From Hansfordia pulvinata (lineage: Eukaryota > Ascomycota > Sordariomycetes > Xylariales), in assembly GCA_006538405.1 (NCBI GenBank), contig BJKQ01000002.1, positions 3,224,001-3,288,000 on the forward strand: DNA of 64,000 nucleotides, read 5' to 3'. Shown piece by piece: positions 37,720 to 49,915 of this stretch. The stretch's first letter is position 1. Each line of letters starts with the position of its first letter. A program made the translations under genes and the position numbers. Under the pieces are notes generated by a model. The model was given only the letters and a program-made list of their open reading frames with translations. It ran no database searches and was not told the DNA's origin.

Positions 37720-38033
37720 GAGAAATTCCAGGCACGTAGAATCCAAATAAGAGACAGTCGATTTGCCTTCCGGATTCGCATCGGGGCTTTTTTTGGGGAG
37801 TCACGTTTCCTTGATGTCCGCGACCCGACATCGCGTGCAAAAGTGTTGTAGCAGCCTTATTCTCTCAACAACAACCAGCCACGTAATGATCTTTGGTCTT
37901 CGAAAGGGAAGGGGGGAAAAAACATAAAAGAGGAATAGACCCTCTCCTCCCAATTGTGTCTCGTCTCACGTACATTCCCAGGGGTTCACCTTGCTCACGT
38001 GGTAGCCCCCTTTTGCAACAAAGCGACCTCGGG

Positions 38034-38034
<1 letters not shown>

Positions 38035-38104
<70 letters not shown>
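38035..38104 (+). repeat. 70-bp (TG)n array
   Basis: Perfect TG dinucleotide array, 84 bases beyond the stop codon of the minus-strand SelW-like gene and therefore probably in or near its 3' UTR. Confidence 0.95.
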
Positions 38105-38107
<3 letters not shown>

Positions 38108-38187
38108 ATTGCCGGCGCGGAAAACCCCCCCTTGCGACCCCCGACCTCAACCTCCTCCCAGAAGCAGGTACCGCAGAAAGGGGGCAC

Positions 38188-39241
38188 TCACTGGCAGTCC
38201 TCGCACTCAGCTCCGCCCCCACCGCTCGCAGCACCGCCGCCGGCTTGCGAGTACCCCGGCCCCGGCGGCGCGAGGGGCATGTTCTGCCCGCCGCGCGGCA
38301 GGCGGGGGTTGTACGCCGGTGGCTGCTGCTGCTGTTGCTGTGCTTGCGAGGCGGGGGATGAGGAGGGGGAGGAGGAGGAGGCCGGGGCGTTGGAGGCGGA
38401 AGCCGAGGCGGGCGACGAGGAGGAGGCCGATGGGACCGAGGACGCATGAGAGGCACCAAAAGCGGCGGCCAGCGCGGCGGCGGCCAGGCCCTCGCCGCGC
38501 GCCTGCTCGGCGGGCGTCGGGGGCGGGAGCTTGTGGCGCATCGTCGTCGTCGTCGTCGGCCTCGCGGTGGGTGAGTAATCGGTCGTTGGCTGCTGCTGCT
38601 GCTGCTGCTGCTGCTGTGTCCTCGACGACTCGGCGGGGTTTCGGCTCCCGCCCCCGCCGCTGCGGTTGAAGTTGACGATGATGACGACTCGCCCGGCTTG
38701 GCGTGGTCGCGGTCGACGTGGCCGAGGCTGCGGCCGGGCTCGATGGCGTCGCGGACGCGGCGCTTCAGCTCCTTGGTCTCGGGGAAGCCGCCGTCGATCT
38801 TGCGGTCCCACAGGACGCGGGTCTGGATGTCGGCGGCGGGGGCGGCGGGGGCGGCGGTGTCGGTGTCGGTGCCGGGTTCGTGTGCGGGCGCGGCAGGGGA
38901 GAAGGATATGTCGACGACAAAGGTGCCGCCGGTGGACGGCTGGAGGGCGACCTCGCCCAGCGCGGTGGAAAAGGTCGAGAGGAGCTCCTGGGCGAACTGA
39001 AGAAACGGGGGGGGGGGGGGGGGGAGGGGTTTTGTCGTGAGCTTGGGAAGAGAGGAGAGGCGAGACTAGGGAGGGCTTCGGGGAGGGTACATACGTATGC
39101 GGCGCGCAGCATCCACTTGCACTGGGTGCAGAACTTGATGGTGACGCGGGGCAGGAGGACCGGAGGGGGTTGCGGTGCCAGGCCCGGGCTGGGGCCGGGG
39201 CCGGGGCCGGGGCCGGCATCGCGGGCGGCCGGCTGAGCCAT
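38188..39241 (-). CDS. SelW/Rdx-family thiol-redox protein (Cys form)
   Basis: On the minus strand, exon 1 is 39241-39095 and exon 2 is 38996-38188, with a 98-nt intron holding an 18-C run on the coding strand. The thioredoxin-like Rdx (SelT/SelW/SelH) core reads VTIKFCTQCKWMLRAAY|FAQELLSTF. It then continues with GEVALQPSTGGTF, VLWDRKIDGGFPETKELKRRVRD and IEPGRSLGHVD. The redox motif is C38-x-x-C41, with cysteine where animals have selenocysteine. The tail is low complexity (poly-Gln, Ser/Ala) and ends ECEDCQ. The core frame and the tail frame differ by one base. One added G/C within about 38600-38700 (for example in the C5 run at 38651-38655) gives a continuous 318-aa product. Relatives are thiol oxidoreductases of unclear substrate. 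The N-terminal two thirds are firm; the tail depends on the frame correction. Confidence 0.8.
39007..39024 (+). repeat. 18-nt poly-G run inside the SelW-like intron
   Basis: On the coding strand this is poly-C close to the 3' splice site, where a pyrimidine tract is expected. It may be an expanded polypyrimidine tract. Confidence 0.9.
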
Positions 39242-41325
39242 TGCGGAGCTGTCTACCCAGGTACCGTGTGAAGCCAGGAAGCTTGGTCGAGCGTCGGCGG
39301 GTGGACTGGTTAAGTTGCTGGATGGGAGGGTCGCAGTCGAAGTGCACGCTCTCGGTCACAGGGTTCGGAGGGGGGAAAGGAGAGGCTGTCGCGGGGGAGG
39401 GTCGAGGTCGCGAAGTCTGGTCGGGCCCCGCGTCGCCAACGCCCGCTGTACTGCGCTGCACTGCAGTGCACTGCGCTGTGTGCGCCCCGCTGCCCGCCGC
39501 ACCGGGCTGACGTCAAGTCTCGTACGAGTGCAGGCAGGGTTCACCACCGCCAATACAGAGCACCTACATACATACCGTTGGGTGTACCTCTCTACAAGCC
39601 ATCGAACCCCGAGTGAGTGACGATAGAATTACACGGCCTATGAATCCATTCAACTCGGAGAGAACTGCGTCTCGCCCGCAGCACAGTCGGACAGGTCTCC
39701 CAAAGCAAGCCGACTGCCAGCCTCATCTGCGCGCGACCGAGTCTCACAGGCTACGACGACGCGGTCCAGATACCTAAGGATATATATATAGGTAAAAATG
39801 CATACATGTAGAAACCGAGAAGGGCTGAAAAAGAAGCGCCGACATACTACACTCGTCGAGGCCCTCTCCGTTTCTCTCTCTTTTGCCCCCAATGTTCCCA
39901 GAGAAGAGTGACTCTATAACAATCATTATCCGCGCAAGTCATTGTCAGTGCGCTGCATCCATACGAGCAGGTAGGTAAGGTAGGTACTCGGACGCGTGCT
40001 AAATGGTATGTAGTGCGAGTTGAAAAGTCCCGCCCACCCTGACTGGCTGGTTCCGGAAAGAGAAGGCCACTCGTGTCCCTCCCGTCAAGCCGGTCCCATT
40101 GGGTACTACTGTACTTACATGGAGGCAGTGTCTTGGAGCTGGAACCTGACTGGTGGCAGCCTCTTTATCATCCTCCAGATTCGCCAGATGCGGCAGACCA
40201 CCAGCCGAGTTGGTACGAGTAGCCCCTTGGGCCTTCTGTGCCATCTGTCTGTCTGGCTGACGTACGCGTAAAGTATGCCAGCTCCAAGTTATCAGGGGGG
40301 GGGGACCATGGCATTCCCAACTTGCCATCGTCTCCATTCTCCCCCAAGAGGTCGATGCAAGCCCTTCGCATGGTCGCCTACATGGCATGCCAGACCTGCC
40401 AGTATTAGCCTTCGTCTCAGCCTCGCCCATGTCTGCGCTGTCCATCTCGCATCATCAACGTTCGTAACAAGTCGTGATATTCAGGAAAACTATATCACTC
40501 AGACCCGGCCCCTTCCCTCCCGCTGGTGCTCGAAAAGGATCCTGCTACTAGATTGCTTGCCCGGTCACGCGGCAAGAGTGTACATATGGGTTTCGTCGCA
40601 AGAACGACCGCCCAAGCAGAGAGGCGGGGACAGGTGAGGACAGGAAAATGAACCAGGAAGCAGTACAGGCAACAACAACATTGTGTCGAAAGGTGATGAT
40701 AAGATATTACATGCTGAAGAAGCCCTCTCCTCCTTTCCTTGCCTCCTTCATGCAGACAACGCAAATACACGCACACGTCTCTCCCCACTCTCTCTGGAAT
40801 TCCACTGCCTCTCTCCCATGTCTATCCAGGTGGCCTGAGAGACGGGCAGGGCGGGACGTGACGAAGGGGAAAATCGTCGATGAATCGTAATGGTGGCCCA
40901 CCAGGGCGGTGAGCTGGGGTATTGTTGTATCGTGTTCAGGTGGAAACTCCGCCACCTCCTTTTTCTGGTTTTTTTTTTCCCACAGTGCGCCAGCCTCGCG
41001 AGCGTTCATGTCTCCCATCCGGCCCGGCGGTCGGGCCTTCTTCAGTAAGAGCTCGTCGCATGTTGGTGCGCACAAGCCGGGAATGCAGGCACGGGCGATG
41101 GTACGGGCCGGGGGAGGGAAGAAACAAGGCGCTGACGAGTACGTGATGGTAAATCAGACAGCCTGCCGATCTTCGTCATGCCATGAAAATAAGACCCGTG
41201 GCGCCGGATAATCAGAAGCTCGTGTCGCATCTCCCTCGTCCAAGGGGCAAAGTCGACAAATTGTCTCCTCGCCCTCTTTTCTTCTTCGTTGGATCGTCAT
41301 CAGTTGAGAAATGTAACGGGACACT
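39242..41325. other. intergenic region between two minus-strand genes
   Basis: No gene is supported. It holds the SelW-like promoter (an AGTGCA/TGCACT cluster near 39460), GTAGGTA words at about 39970-39985, and the presumed 3' UTR of the G-gamma gene. Confidence 0.55.
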
Positions 41326-41667
41326 CTACATGACCAGGCAGCACCCGCCGCTCTGCTGGGGCGCGTAGACGTCCTCGCCGCGTGGCACTGCTCCCCACGC
41401 CGAGGGAACCATGTAGTCTCGTGTGCTGTTGCAGTATGCGATGATGCTGAGAGGGGTAAGCCAGTCGTCCGCAGCATGAAGTGATTTGGGCTTCAAGCCC
41501 ACTTACCTTTTGGAGGCCTGAGAGACGGGGATTCTTTCGCGCTCAAGGTCTTCCCGCAGGCGATTGTTAAGCTCCGTCAGGCGGCGCAGCTTCAGGTCCG
41601 CCATGGACTGCTTGTTTTTCTTGATTTGCGACGGGTCGCCGACGTCTCTGGAAGTGTACTGAGGCAT
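41326..41667 (-). CDS. gng-1: heterotrimeric G-protein gamma subunit
   Basis: Minus strand, exon 1 41667-41507 and exon 2 41446-41326, with a 60-nt GTAAGT...CTCAG intron, giving 93 aa. The protein starts MPQYTSRDVGDPSQIKKNK, carries a coiled-coil helix (LKLRRLTELNNRLREDLERE) that pairs with G-beta, and ends in the CaaX box CLVM preceded by another cysteine (CCLVM). It is predicted to be farnesylated at the CaaX Cys and possibly palmitoylated at the neighbouring one, anchoring G-beta-gamma to the plasma membrane. This matches the 93-residue fungal G-gamma family closely. In fungi it works with G-beta in pheromone response, conidiation and nutrient sensing. The frame stays open upstream to an ATG at 41889. 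I prefer 41667 because family proteins begin at MPQY. Confidence 0.95.
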
Positions 41668-43535
41668 TGTGGAGGAAGAGGCGTGGGATTTATCGCGCCG
41701 AGAGTGGGAATACCCGCGGGAGTGGGCAAATGGACGGGACGGAGAAGCGGAAGCGCTTGGTCCGCTATGAGACCCTTGCGAAGTCCGAGAGGGCCGTGAC
41801 CGTGACTGGGGTCTGGGCTGGACCTGGTGTTGAGTGGAGTGCGAACTCGACGATTGCGGCTGCAAGGGAATCATGTTCTCAGTCAGCAAAATTACACAGT
41901 GAGCAATTCTAAATCCGGCGCAGGCTGGGCGACGGCGTGAGGCAAGTGAGAATGTGGTACTCGTGCGGAACAGGCTTCCAGTATAGGACCGGGTGCAGGA
42001 TCATTATCGCCCGGAGATGCGCGGCGCGACTGACAATGGCACGGCAAGGGAAGAGAGAGATGAAAGACGGGGACGAGGGATGTAGAATGACATGTGTAAT
42101 AAGAGGGCTGAGCCTCGCGCATTTTGTGGCACAGAGGTTCGGGCCATTGGCTGAAATCGTCACGACACCGAAGGTGTGCACGGCGCAGTGGAGGTCAGGA
42201 CAACGGAGGGGATAACGAGAGGCCGAAAGATGGGAGATGATTGGGCTCGGGTATTGGCAGTCGACACCTCGTTGGGTTGGATCGATCAAGGTGCATGCAT
42301 GGCGTGGAAAGGGAGGCGTATATGCAGGTAGGCGCCCGGAAGTTTGGGGTAAGATAGCATTCGGCCCCAACTTACACGACAGAATACTGGAAGATGCGTG
42401 CAGCAGGCAGACGGTTCGAGTCGAGTGGCTGTCGGCTGAGGACGAAGTGAGGAGGGCGCGATGCGAGAGCGACACGGTCTGGTGGGACAAGGTTGTCGGG
42501 TCGAATCAAATGGACAGGTTGGACGAAGATCGATCGGAGGCGGCGGATCCGTGAGGGCTCGGCCGTGATAACTTGAATTCAGTGGTGAAGATGCTGACGA
42601 TGACTGGGAGGACAACACCAGCTATTGGCGGTGGTGAAAGAGTCGAACGGAATCGTCGAGTTGCTTGGTGGTAGTGGTGGTGGTGATGTGGTGGTGGTCT
42701 CGCCAGCGACAGATGGTGCAGCGCGTGCTGCAGTGACAGGTCGGGAGGTAGGTGGGAGAGAAGCAGGAAAAAGGAACTTGAGTCGAAAGGTTGGGCCAGG
42801 ACTGGGAGTTGGGGTCAATTGGCCGGTGCGGGCTGCAGCTTGCAGGTGCAGGCGCACCCTGCGCAGGTGCATGCGCAGGTCAGGTACGAGTACGTTTTGG
42901 GGCTGGCCAGGCACTTCCACTTGCGTTTGTGGGTAGGTACCTGTACGACCTTCTCCAGCACCTCTACTTGGCCTAGATCCCCACTCACCGTTTTCTCCAG
43001 GTCTACTCGTGGGAAGCACCACAGGTACATCTACGAGCACTCGTACGAGGATGGCTCCCGGGCAATCCATCTAGTCTCACGCATGGTCCCTCTCTCTAAT
43101 AAGCATTAGGTACGGAGGCACGGAGGTAGGTATCCTGGAATCAAGCCCTGGCCCCGCGAGTTCACGATTTGGGCCCCTTGGAGGGTATTGGACATCGCTT
43201 ATGGGTAATGCAAGATCAGGCCTGGATCCATCTGCTCGCCGTGTCTCATCCTTGGAAGACCTTGGAAGACCCTCACTGCGCTGATCTGAGGTACGCAAGA
43301 TGCATGAAAAGAAGAGAACCGGCGAGAGCTTCCAAGAGCTGTACAGCCAAAGTGCCTGGCCGAGGAGACACGGAGAGGGAGCTTGGCCTGAAGAGGCTTC
43401 ACCCGGCAGCCCGGAGTACTCGTAGGACAGATCCATTTGGCTACTGGTACCCTTCTGGCTCAGGTCGAGTACTCCTACCCATGTGAGGTGCTCATGTGCA
43501 GGTACAGAGACTTGGGTCACCCCATTCAACACTGA

Positions 43536-43565
43536 ATCCAATCCAATCCAATCCAATCCAATCCA
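43536..43565 (+). repeat. (ATCCA)6 tandem repeat
   Basis: Six perfect ATCCA units, which create five overlapping-phase CCAAT pentamers. No adjacent gene is supported, so a promoter role is only a possibility. Confidence 0.9.
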
Positions 43566-46500
43566 GATCCCAGTCAAGCACTCCCGGCTCCCGACCCGCC
43601 CTCTAGCCCGCGCCCAGACCCCGGTGAACCTGTTCAATCTGGGACTAGGAAGTTCACGCGACTTGCCAGCACCCAAATGAAGAGCCCAAGGTCCAGTACT
43701 CTCTACTTTAATCTGCCATCTCAATCCATCACGGGGGGCAACGGGGGGGGGGGGCGGGGGCATCTGGGGGGCTTCCAGGGAATTACCTGCATCCCCCTTC
43801 TCAACACCAACGCGCACCTTGCAGAGTGCGGCACATGGATTCTCGTAGGGGAACGAAGGTGTGTCTGAGCTGCGAGTACTCGTAGCCTTAGGAAAAGGTC
43901 ATAGTACTAGGCACGGAGCGTGAGGTTGACCAGAAGCATTCAAGCCTGCCGTACGGCAGCGGACCCTGAGGAAGCACAGTAGGTAAGGAACTAGGTACCT
44001 ACCTAAGGTAGTCATTCATATATGGGCACTCATGTACGCGGCTTCGAGTTTGGACCTCTCCTGACAGGCCCAAAGAGCTCGGGTGCATCTGGGGCAAGTT
44101 GAACCAACGGGTAGCAGTGGGCACTGGGAGGTGCCAGCTCGCACGGGCCCTACGCGTACGAGTACTGCTGCCCGGAGGCGCTCTCCGAATTGATCGCGCC
44201 CAGATTGAAGCGAGATGCGGGCTGGTCACGCACACAGGACGGGGCCTACTTCCAATTACCTAAGTCTATACGAGTATCCATGTACCGTACCTTTCACTCG
44301 TACCTACGAGTCCTACAGTCCAATGGCTTGAGTACTCGCATGGGGCTTGTACGGATACGCAATGCAGACGAGACGTGACCTGTCATGACTTCAACAAATT
44401 TGCGTAGGTTAAGATGTAGGTAGTTTGTCTCAATCCGACCGCGTCACCAAGCCACAGCCCTGTCAGATTCCGCGATTCTTCGTGGTCATTGCTGGCCTCG
44501 ACGCGCACCGGTATGAGCGCCCCCCCTTTACGGAGTAGGAGTCCTGGTGCGGAGCTGCAGCACACTGGGAGCTGGAGGAGTCTCGCATGCGGTAGAGCTG
44601 CTGGACCCTTTCCGGGTCCTAACGCGAGGGGAGATTGCAGCTCTGCCATTGGCCTGGCCGGCCGCCGCTCGGTGGGCTCGACAAGACGGGTCTGCCCCTG
44701 CCCTGCAGCCTGGGAAATTTGGCCGTTAGGGTACGGGTGGGTACCCGCCGGGCATTTGGAGGAGCTCGACAGGTTCAGTTCTCAGGTTCGATGGACGGGG
44801 GATGGAGGCTCTTCGCGACTTGGAACATGGTGATACCCAGTGTGCAGACAGCCTCGCAGCCTCGGATTGCTGGACGGTACATCCAATCCATACGCGTCCC
44901 TATCGATGTAGCCATTGGCCGTGCTGCAAGAGCGGCACGCCGGGCGTCAGAGTGCTGCATTAGAGCGATTACTTGTAGGAGGTGGGTTGTACATTGAGGA
45001 ACGCGGACTTGACGACTGCCCAAATCTTGAGTGCTGGTACCTCGATGGATGTCTGGTTAGGTACGAGTACAAGTACATGTCCTTGTGCCGATTTGGTAGC
45101 GAAAACCTCCACCTTCCATGGTGCTCAAGCTTGGGCCATTCATCAGCATCTCGAATGGGTGCCGCTGTCCGAGTGTTCGTCGATCCACTCACCAGGCGGT
45201 TGGTCCGTTCTCCGTTCAGGTTCTCGTTCTCATCGCCGCCAACCTCGCCGCCGATCTGGATAACGCTTCTCTCCCCGAGTGCTGAAACGAACACCCGCAG
45301 CCGTCAATGACCCCGTGGGATGCTTTGCGAGTACTCGTCCTCATCCCCGCAGACGGCACACCACGAGGCGACCACACGGCAGCAGGTGCTCCGACGCGCC
45401 AAATCCGAGTGGCTGGCGCAGGCCAAGCGCAGCAGGCCTTGGATGTCGTGACCGACTGGCCACCAACGGCGCTACGGCTTTCTAGAAAGCAACTCGACCT
45501 CTTCTTCCTGTCTGTGCCTCGACGATCGCCCGCCGTCCGTTGAGGCCCTTGCCTCCAAGCCAATAAACCCTTTCTACTAGACCACTAGGCCGGGCCAGTC
45601 TAACCGCTCGAGGTGGCCATCGCTGCCCTTCCAGTCTTCGTCGCTGCTTACGGAGTGCCCGTCGCGCGATCGCCTTACCGTCCAGCTTATAACTACCTAC
45701 GACTACTCGTACGAGTACTACCTACCTATCTACGAAATACTCGGATGCTCGGGTGTGCGCCCGCCTGTCCATAAGGGGCCATCGCCATCGCCGCCATCGC
45801 CGCCGCCGCCGCACACCATCTTTGTTCAGCCACCTCGGGCGGCATGCTAGCCACTGCGCTTCCAATCACCGGCCTCCCGCGAGGGGGTCGCCTTCAGCCT
45901 GGCACCCGGGTGGCTCTGAAGCTGCTGTGCTTGCTTATTCCGGCAGCTGCCTATGCCGACCCATGTCCCCGTTCCGTAGATCCTAGCAGGAGGTCGGTGC
46001 CGTTTGCGACCCTGTCGCACATCAATCAGCGGCACCATAACGGTAGCTGGACCAAGCGCAGGCCGGCCTCCGTACGAGTACCGTCCTACGAGTACTCGTG
46101 ACGAAGGAGGCTAATAGGCACAGAGGCCAGAGGGTCGGAGGGTCCTTGCCTTTCCAGGCTGCTCTACGAGTACCCGCTCAACTCCGTCCATCGCCAGGCG
46201 TCAGCCTCGCCTCTTCTCAGCGATCCGTCAGGTCTCAGGTCTTGGCGTCATACCGGCAGCACGGCGCTCTCTACCACACGCACGCCGCCTTGCTCGCTCA
46301 TCGCCCATGTCGGAAACTTGGGGTCCGAAGGTTTGAACAAATGCGTACAAGTCCAAGTCTCGGGTGCCCTCCAGCTTCCCAGTGGCTGCACCGATGGTTG
46401 AACGGCGACCCAACCACTCGTAGTACGAGTAGTAGAGTGCTAACTAACTAGACATGGGCTCCCGGCCGCTGCGGAGCGCCACCGCCGTCGCCATGGCCCT

Positions 46501-49231
46501 GGTTCCAATCTAATGAATGGCCTCGCCACCCAATTTATCACACAGTAGTGGCAAGCAACTGATCGCACCTCAGATAGACGGACCCCGCTCTGGTGGCCGG
46601 AGCCATTGACTGCCTATATGCTGGGTGGTGAATCTCGCACAAGGATGCGACGAGGTCTTTACGGAGTAGGCATCGTCTCGTCTCGCCATTCCGCACTTGC
46701 TGACGGCTGGACAGAACCCATTCTTCCATGGCCATGCCCTGTCCGCAGAGCATTCAGTTGACGTACGAGTCGTGTTATACTGCCTGTTGCCTGAAGAGAG
46801 ATCTTATCTGAACACCAGAGAAGTGCGCCGTGTAGAGGTGCGCCATCCTGTCTCATACTCGCATCCCGGCTGCTCCACAGCAGGGCCATTCTAGCAAGGC
46901 CACCTCGACGTGACTGCTCACGAATGTCTCTGCCGCACCGGCCTGACCTTTCAGCTCATCGCCGCCTTGTGGGCGCTACTCTGGGCTAAAAAATGGGCCG
47001 CATTCTGTTTTCAAGCCAGGCTCACAAGCCTGTTTGAACACGCGGGGATCTCTATGAAGTCGGCAGGGTCCTCGTCACCGCCTGCAACCTCACAAGCCTA
47101 CTCCTGGGCTTTTGCACCACTCTACGGCGAAAGACCCGTGATCTAGAGCGTGCTGCGTGGGGTCGGTGGACAGGCAAGAGATGCCCGAGTCTGTGGACAT
47201 TCAAGCGGGCCTGGAAATCAAATGTCCTTTTCACGAATCTGAATGGCGCCATGACATGGCGTGAGTTCATCAAAGTGCACGCAGCGGGGGTGAGGAACAT
47301 CACCGGGCACGGAAGCGACTGAAAGTCCTCTTCTCCAGATCCGGGCAGACAAGGCCAAGAGTCCAGTGAAAAGAGACGCATTCGCGATCTTGAGTTCCAA
47401 AAATTAGACCATGTAACCATCAACTGGTGGCCCGAGGGATTCTTGAGCTCCTCGAGCCATGGCCAACACACGCGCACACACACACACAAAGTGGTGATGG
47501 GGATGGGTGGGGGAGGGGAGAAAGATTTTAGGAAAGGCAGAGATGGGAACGGGTTAATAAAGAATAAGTTCCAGGTTTCGACCAGTGAGTGTCGTAACCC
47601 AGTCACGGGGGGAAGAGCTTCACTTATTCGCAGTCGCTCCTTCCCTGCAAACCGATCACCGGGACTGCCTCGAACACTGCCACGCGTCATTCAATTCCCA
47701 ACTCTCATTTGGGGAGGTGCCATCCACGTACATCAAAGTAGCCTACATCACCTCTGGAGGCACCTCAGCAGCAACCCCGACACCGGCACACACCTCTGCC
47801 GTCTGTCTGTGAGCGAGGCGGATAGCAATGCTCGGGCATCTGCCATACTTGGCTGTTTTGCGACTTGCGCCTGAACGAACAGCGAGGTCTCGAGGTCTTC
47901 ATTCTGGATAGGACGATGTCGGTAAAACTTAAGGCTGCAGGTGTACACGGCATGCCGCACCGTACCGCCATGGTCACTGACATGCTACATCTTGGCTGCA
48001 AGTACGCCTCGAGACTCTTGCCCAAACCCTTCGGACCACCCTAGCCTTTAGGTAAAACGGCCGCGATCGATATGATAAACCCCAGAAACCTTTACGGATA
48101 TGAAGCAAGGGGATATATCGTCTCCTGTCACGCAACGTCTTATAGAGCTTCATCGATTCGAGACGTTCAGTTACGTCAGGCCTGCGAAGGGCTCTGACCA
48201 CCACTCTATTTCATGTGTAGTATTGAGTTGTTATGACTCGCTCTATCGCTTTGAGTCTGTCAATGTCGGTACAAAGCGTTATCGACACTATTCACTAACG
48301 ACAACAGCCGATCTCCCCGGAAACTTGCTCGCGGCTTGGCCCAGGGCGCCGCCCCCCTTCCCTCTTCTTCCCCGAAACCCCAACTGGCGCTACAGCTACG
48401 ACACAGCCGACGCAAGTGATATGTATGCAAAATAAGCCCCCTCTCATCGTTAAGCCGACCCCGAAAGGGTGACTAGAGGCCAGATAACTCGTGTGAGGTG
48501 CCCGTGAGCTGGCTATCTCCGGTGGGTTTCATAGGGAATGGGTTCGAAACCCTGAACCGAACTTTTTTCCCCTTCTTCCCTTTTTTTTAACCCTCACGAA
48601 TCTGCCCTTCGTCATCCATATCTCTCTCTCGCGCTCTTCCCATTGGATACGATCCCATGTTGCCGTTTTGCCCCAGCCGGCTTGTCATCAGCGCTGCCTC
48701 TCAGAGTTGTGTCCATACTCTTACTGTCACTTTCTCATTTTGCATAGATGAAGAAGATTCGGTTCTGGTCCAGGCGGGACCGGGGATGAGCATTGGCTTA
48801 ATCGCATACGTCACCAACCCTGTGACCAGCACCGGCTGTACAGTATCTGCCGCTCACTGCCAGTTGAGGCGCAGTGGTCTTCGGGTAGGAAGCGGCTATT
48901 GCATTGCTCAGTGACGAATAAGCGCAACAGTCACGCCTGCAAGCCCGCCCGGTTTAGCCTAACTTAGTTCACTATCAAGGTAATCGAGACTTCGGTCAGT
49001 GTTCCGTCGAGAACGCAAAGCTGCATTCGTAGATGCGAAAAGGAATACGCCGATGACATCAGCTGCAAGCAAGCAGTGGTCTGAGCGAAGTTTGGGTCTC
49101 CGAGTTGACGAAGCACGAAAAAACGAAGTCTCCGAGTTGTACACGCAACGCGGTGATGTAGGTCCTGCCTGGGCTGATTCATCCGCGCTGGACCGGACGC
49201 GTTGCGCGTAGGAGCCCCGCGCAGCGTCGGC

Positions 49232-49310
49232 GATAAGATAGTTCTTATCGGCTATCGAGGCCTTGCTACTCGTAATTGTCACAGCCTTATCGCCTTATCT
49301 ACATGGATAG
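49232..49310 (+). promoter_or_regulatory. GATA-factor motif cluster with a short hairpin
   Basis: Seven GATA cores on either strand fall in 79 bases: GATAAG 49232, GATAG 49237, CTTATC 49244, CTATC 49252, CTTATC 49286, CTTATC 49294 and GATAG 49306. The first three form a perfect 8-bp inverted repeat (CGATAAGA/TCTTATCG, 49231-49250). Fungal nitrogen, iron and light regulators bind such sites. The nearest start codon is eIF3a, 0.6 kb to the right. Confidence 0.35.
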
Positions 49311-49915
49311 AATCAATGCATTTATAACTTGCCATGCCACGGTATCATCAATCGGCAATGCCAAGAAGACTCGAGTCTCATGATAACTCTGAGGTTACAG
49401 ACCGCAGTAGAACACAGTTCATGACAGAAGCCTGCTCAGTGCAGTGAATTCACCGTCGCAGACGATTTGCATGGCACGTGAAAGTCTAATGAAGCCAGAG
49501 TGAGGGGGAGCAGGCGGAAAGTCACGTGGTCGAAGGAAAAGCCGTAAAGCAACGCGGGAAAGAGCGGGGATGCGCCCAGACCAGGGCGGGTTGTGAGTTT
49601 GTACACGCATCGGTTGGCGCGTACTCCTTCGTACTCGCATAGCAGGCGACACTGTAGGCGTCAGCCCGAGTTGGCATGTACCCTGGTACCTGAGTTTATG
49701 TAGGGCGTAAATCCCACACAAATCGGTGCGGCACACCAAGACGGGGTTTTGCAAAAAACCTCCCTCCTCCCCAGCCCGCGAGCCGCCCGATAGCGAGAGC
49801 CCACCCCTCCGCCCCGACTTGGTTCCTCACGATCACCAACGTCACCCGGCCTCGCGCGCAGCACAACCACGCCCCCAATCTCCATCCGGTTCCTGCCATC
49901 AGGAGATTGCCCAGC

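Larger units (their letters stand above)
41668..49915. other. 8.2-kb intergenic region
   Basis: I see no supported gene. The part next to the G-gamma gene is probably its promoter and leader (possible leader-intron acceptor at 41860-41861, minus strand). From 42.8 to 46.5 kb palindromic TACGAGTA/GAGTACTC words are dense, with perfect CGAGTACTCG at 43872, 45328 and 46089 and the reciprocal TACTCGTACGAGTA at 45704-45717. An (ATCCA)6 repeat lies at 43536-43565. From 47.5 to 49.5 kb base composition is more AT-rich and a GATA-motif cluster occurs at 49232-49310. Confidence 0.6.

Noticed and set aside
38035..38104. open frames of alternating Cys-Val or Thr-His over the TG array
   Set aside because: Pure dinucleotide repeat translation.
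47052..47690. 212-codon minus-strand frame
   Set aside because: No motif, repeat-derived Cys-Val segment, no splice or start support.
48505..48572. tRNA-like sequence with a B-box-like GGGTTCGAAACCC followed by a T run
   Set aside because: The acceptor and D-arm cannot be paired convincingly and the T-stem has only three good pairs. At best it is a degenerate fragment.
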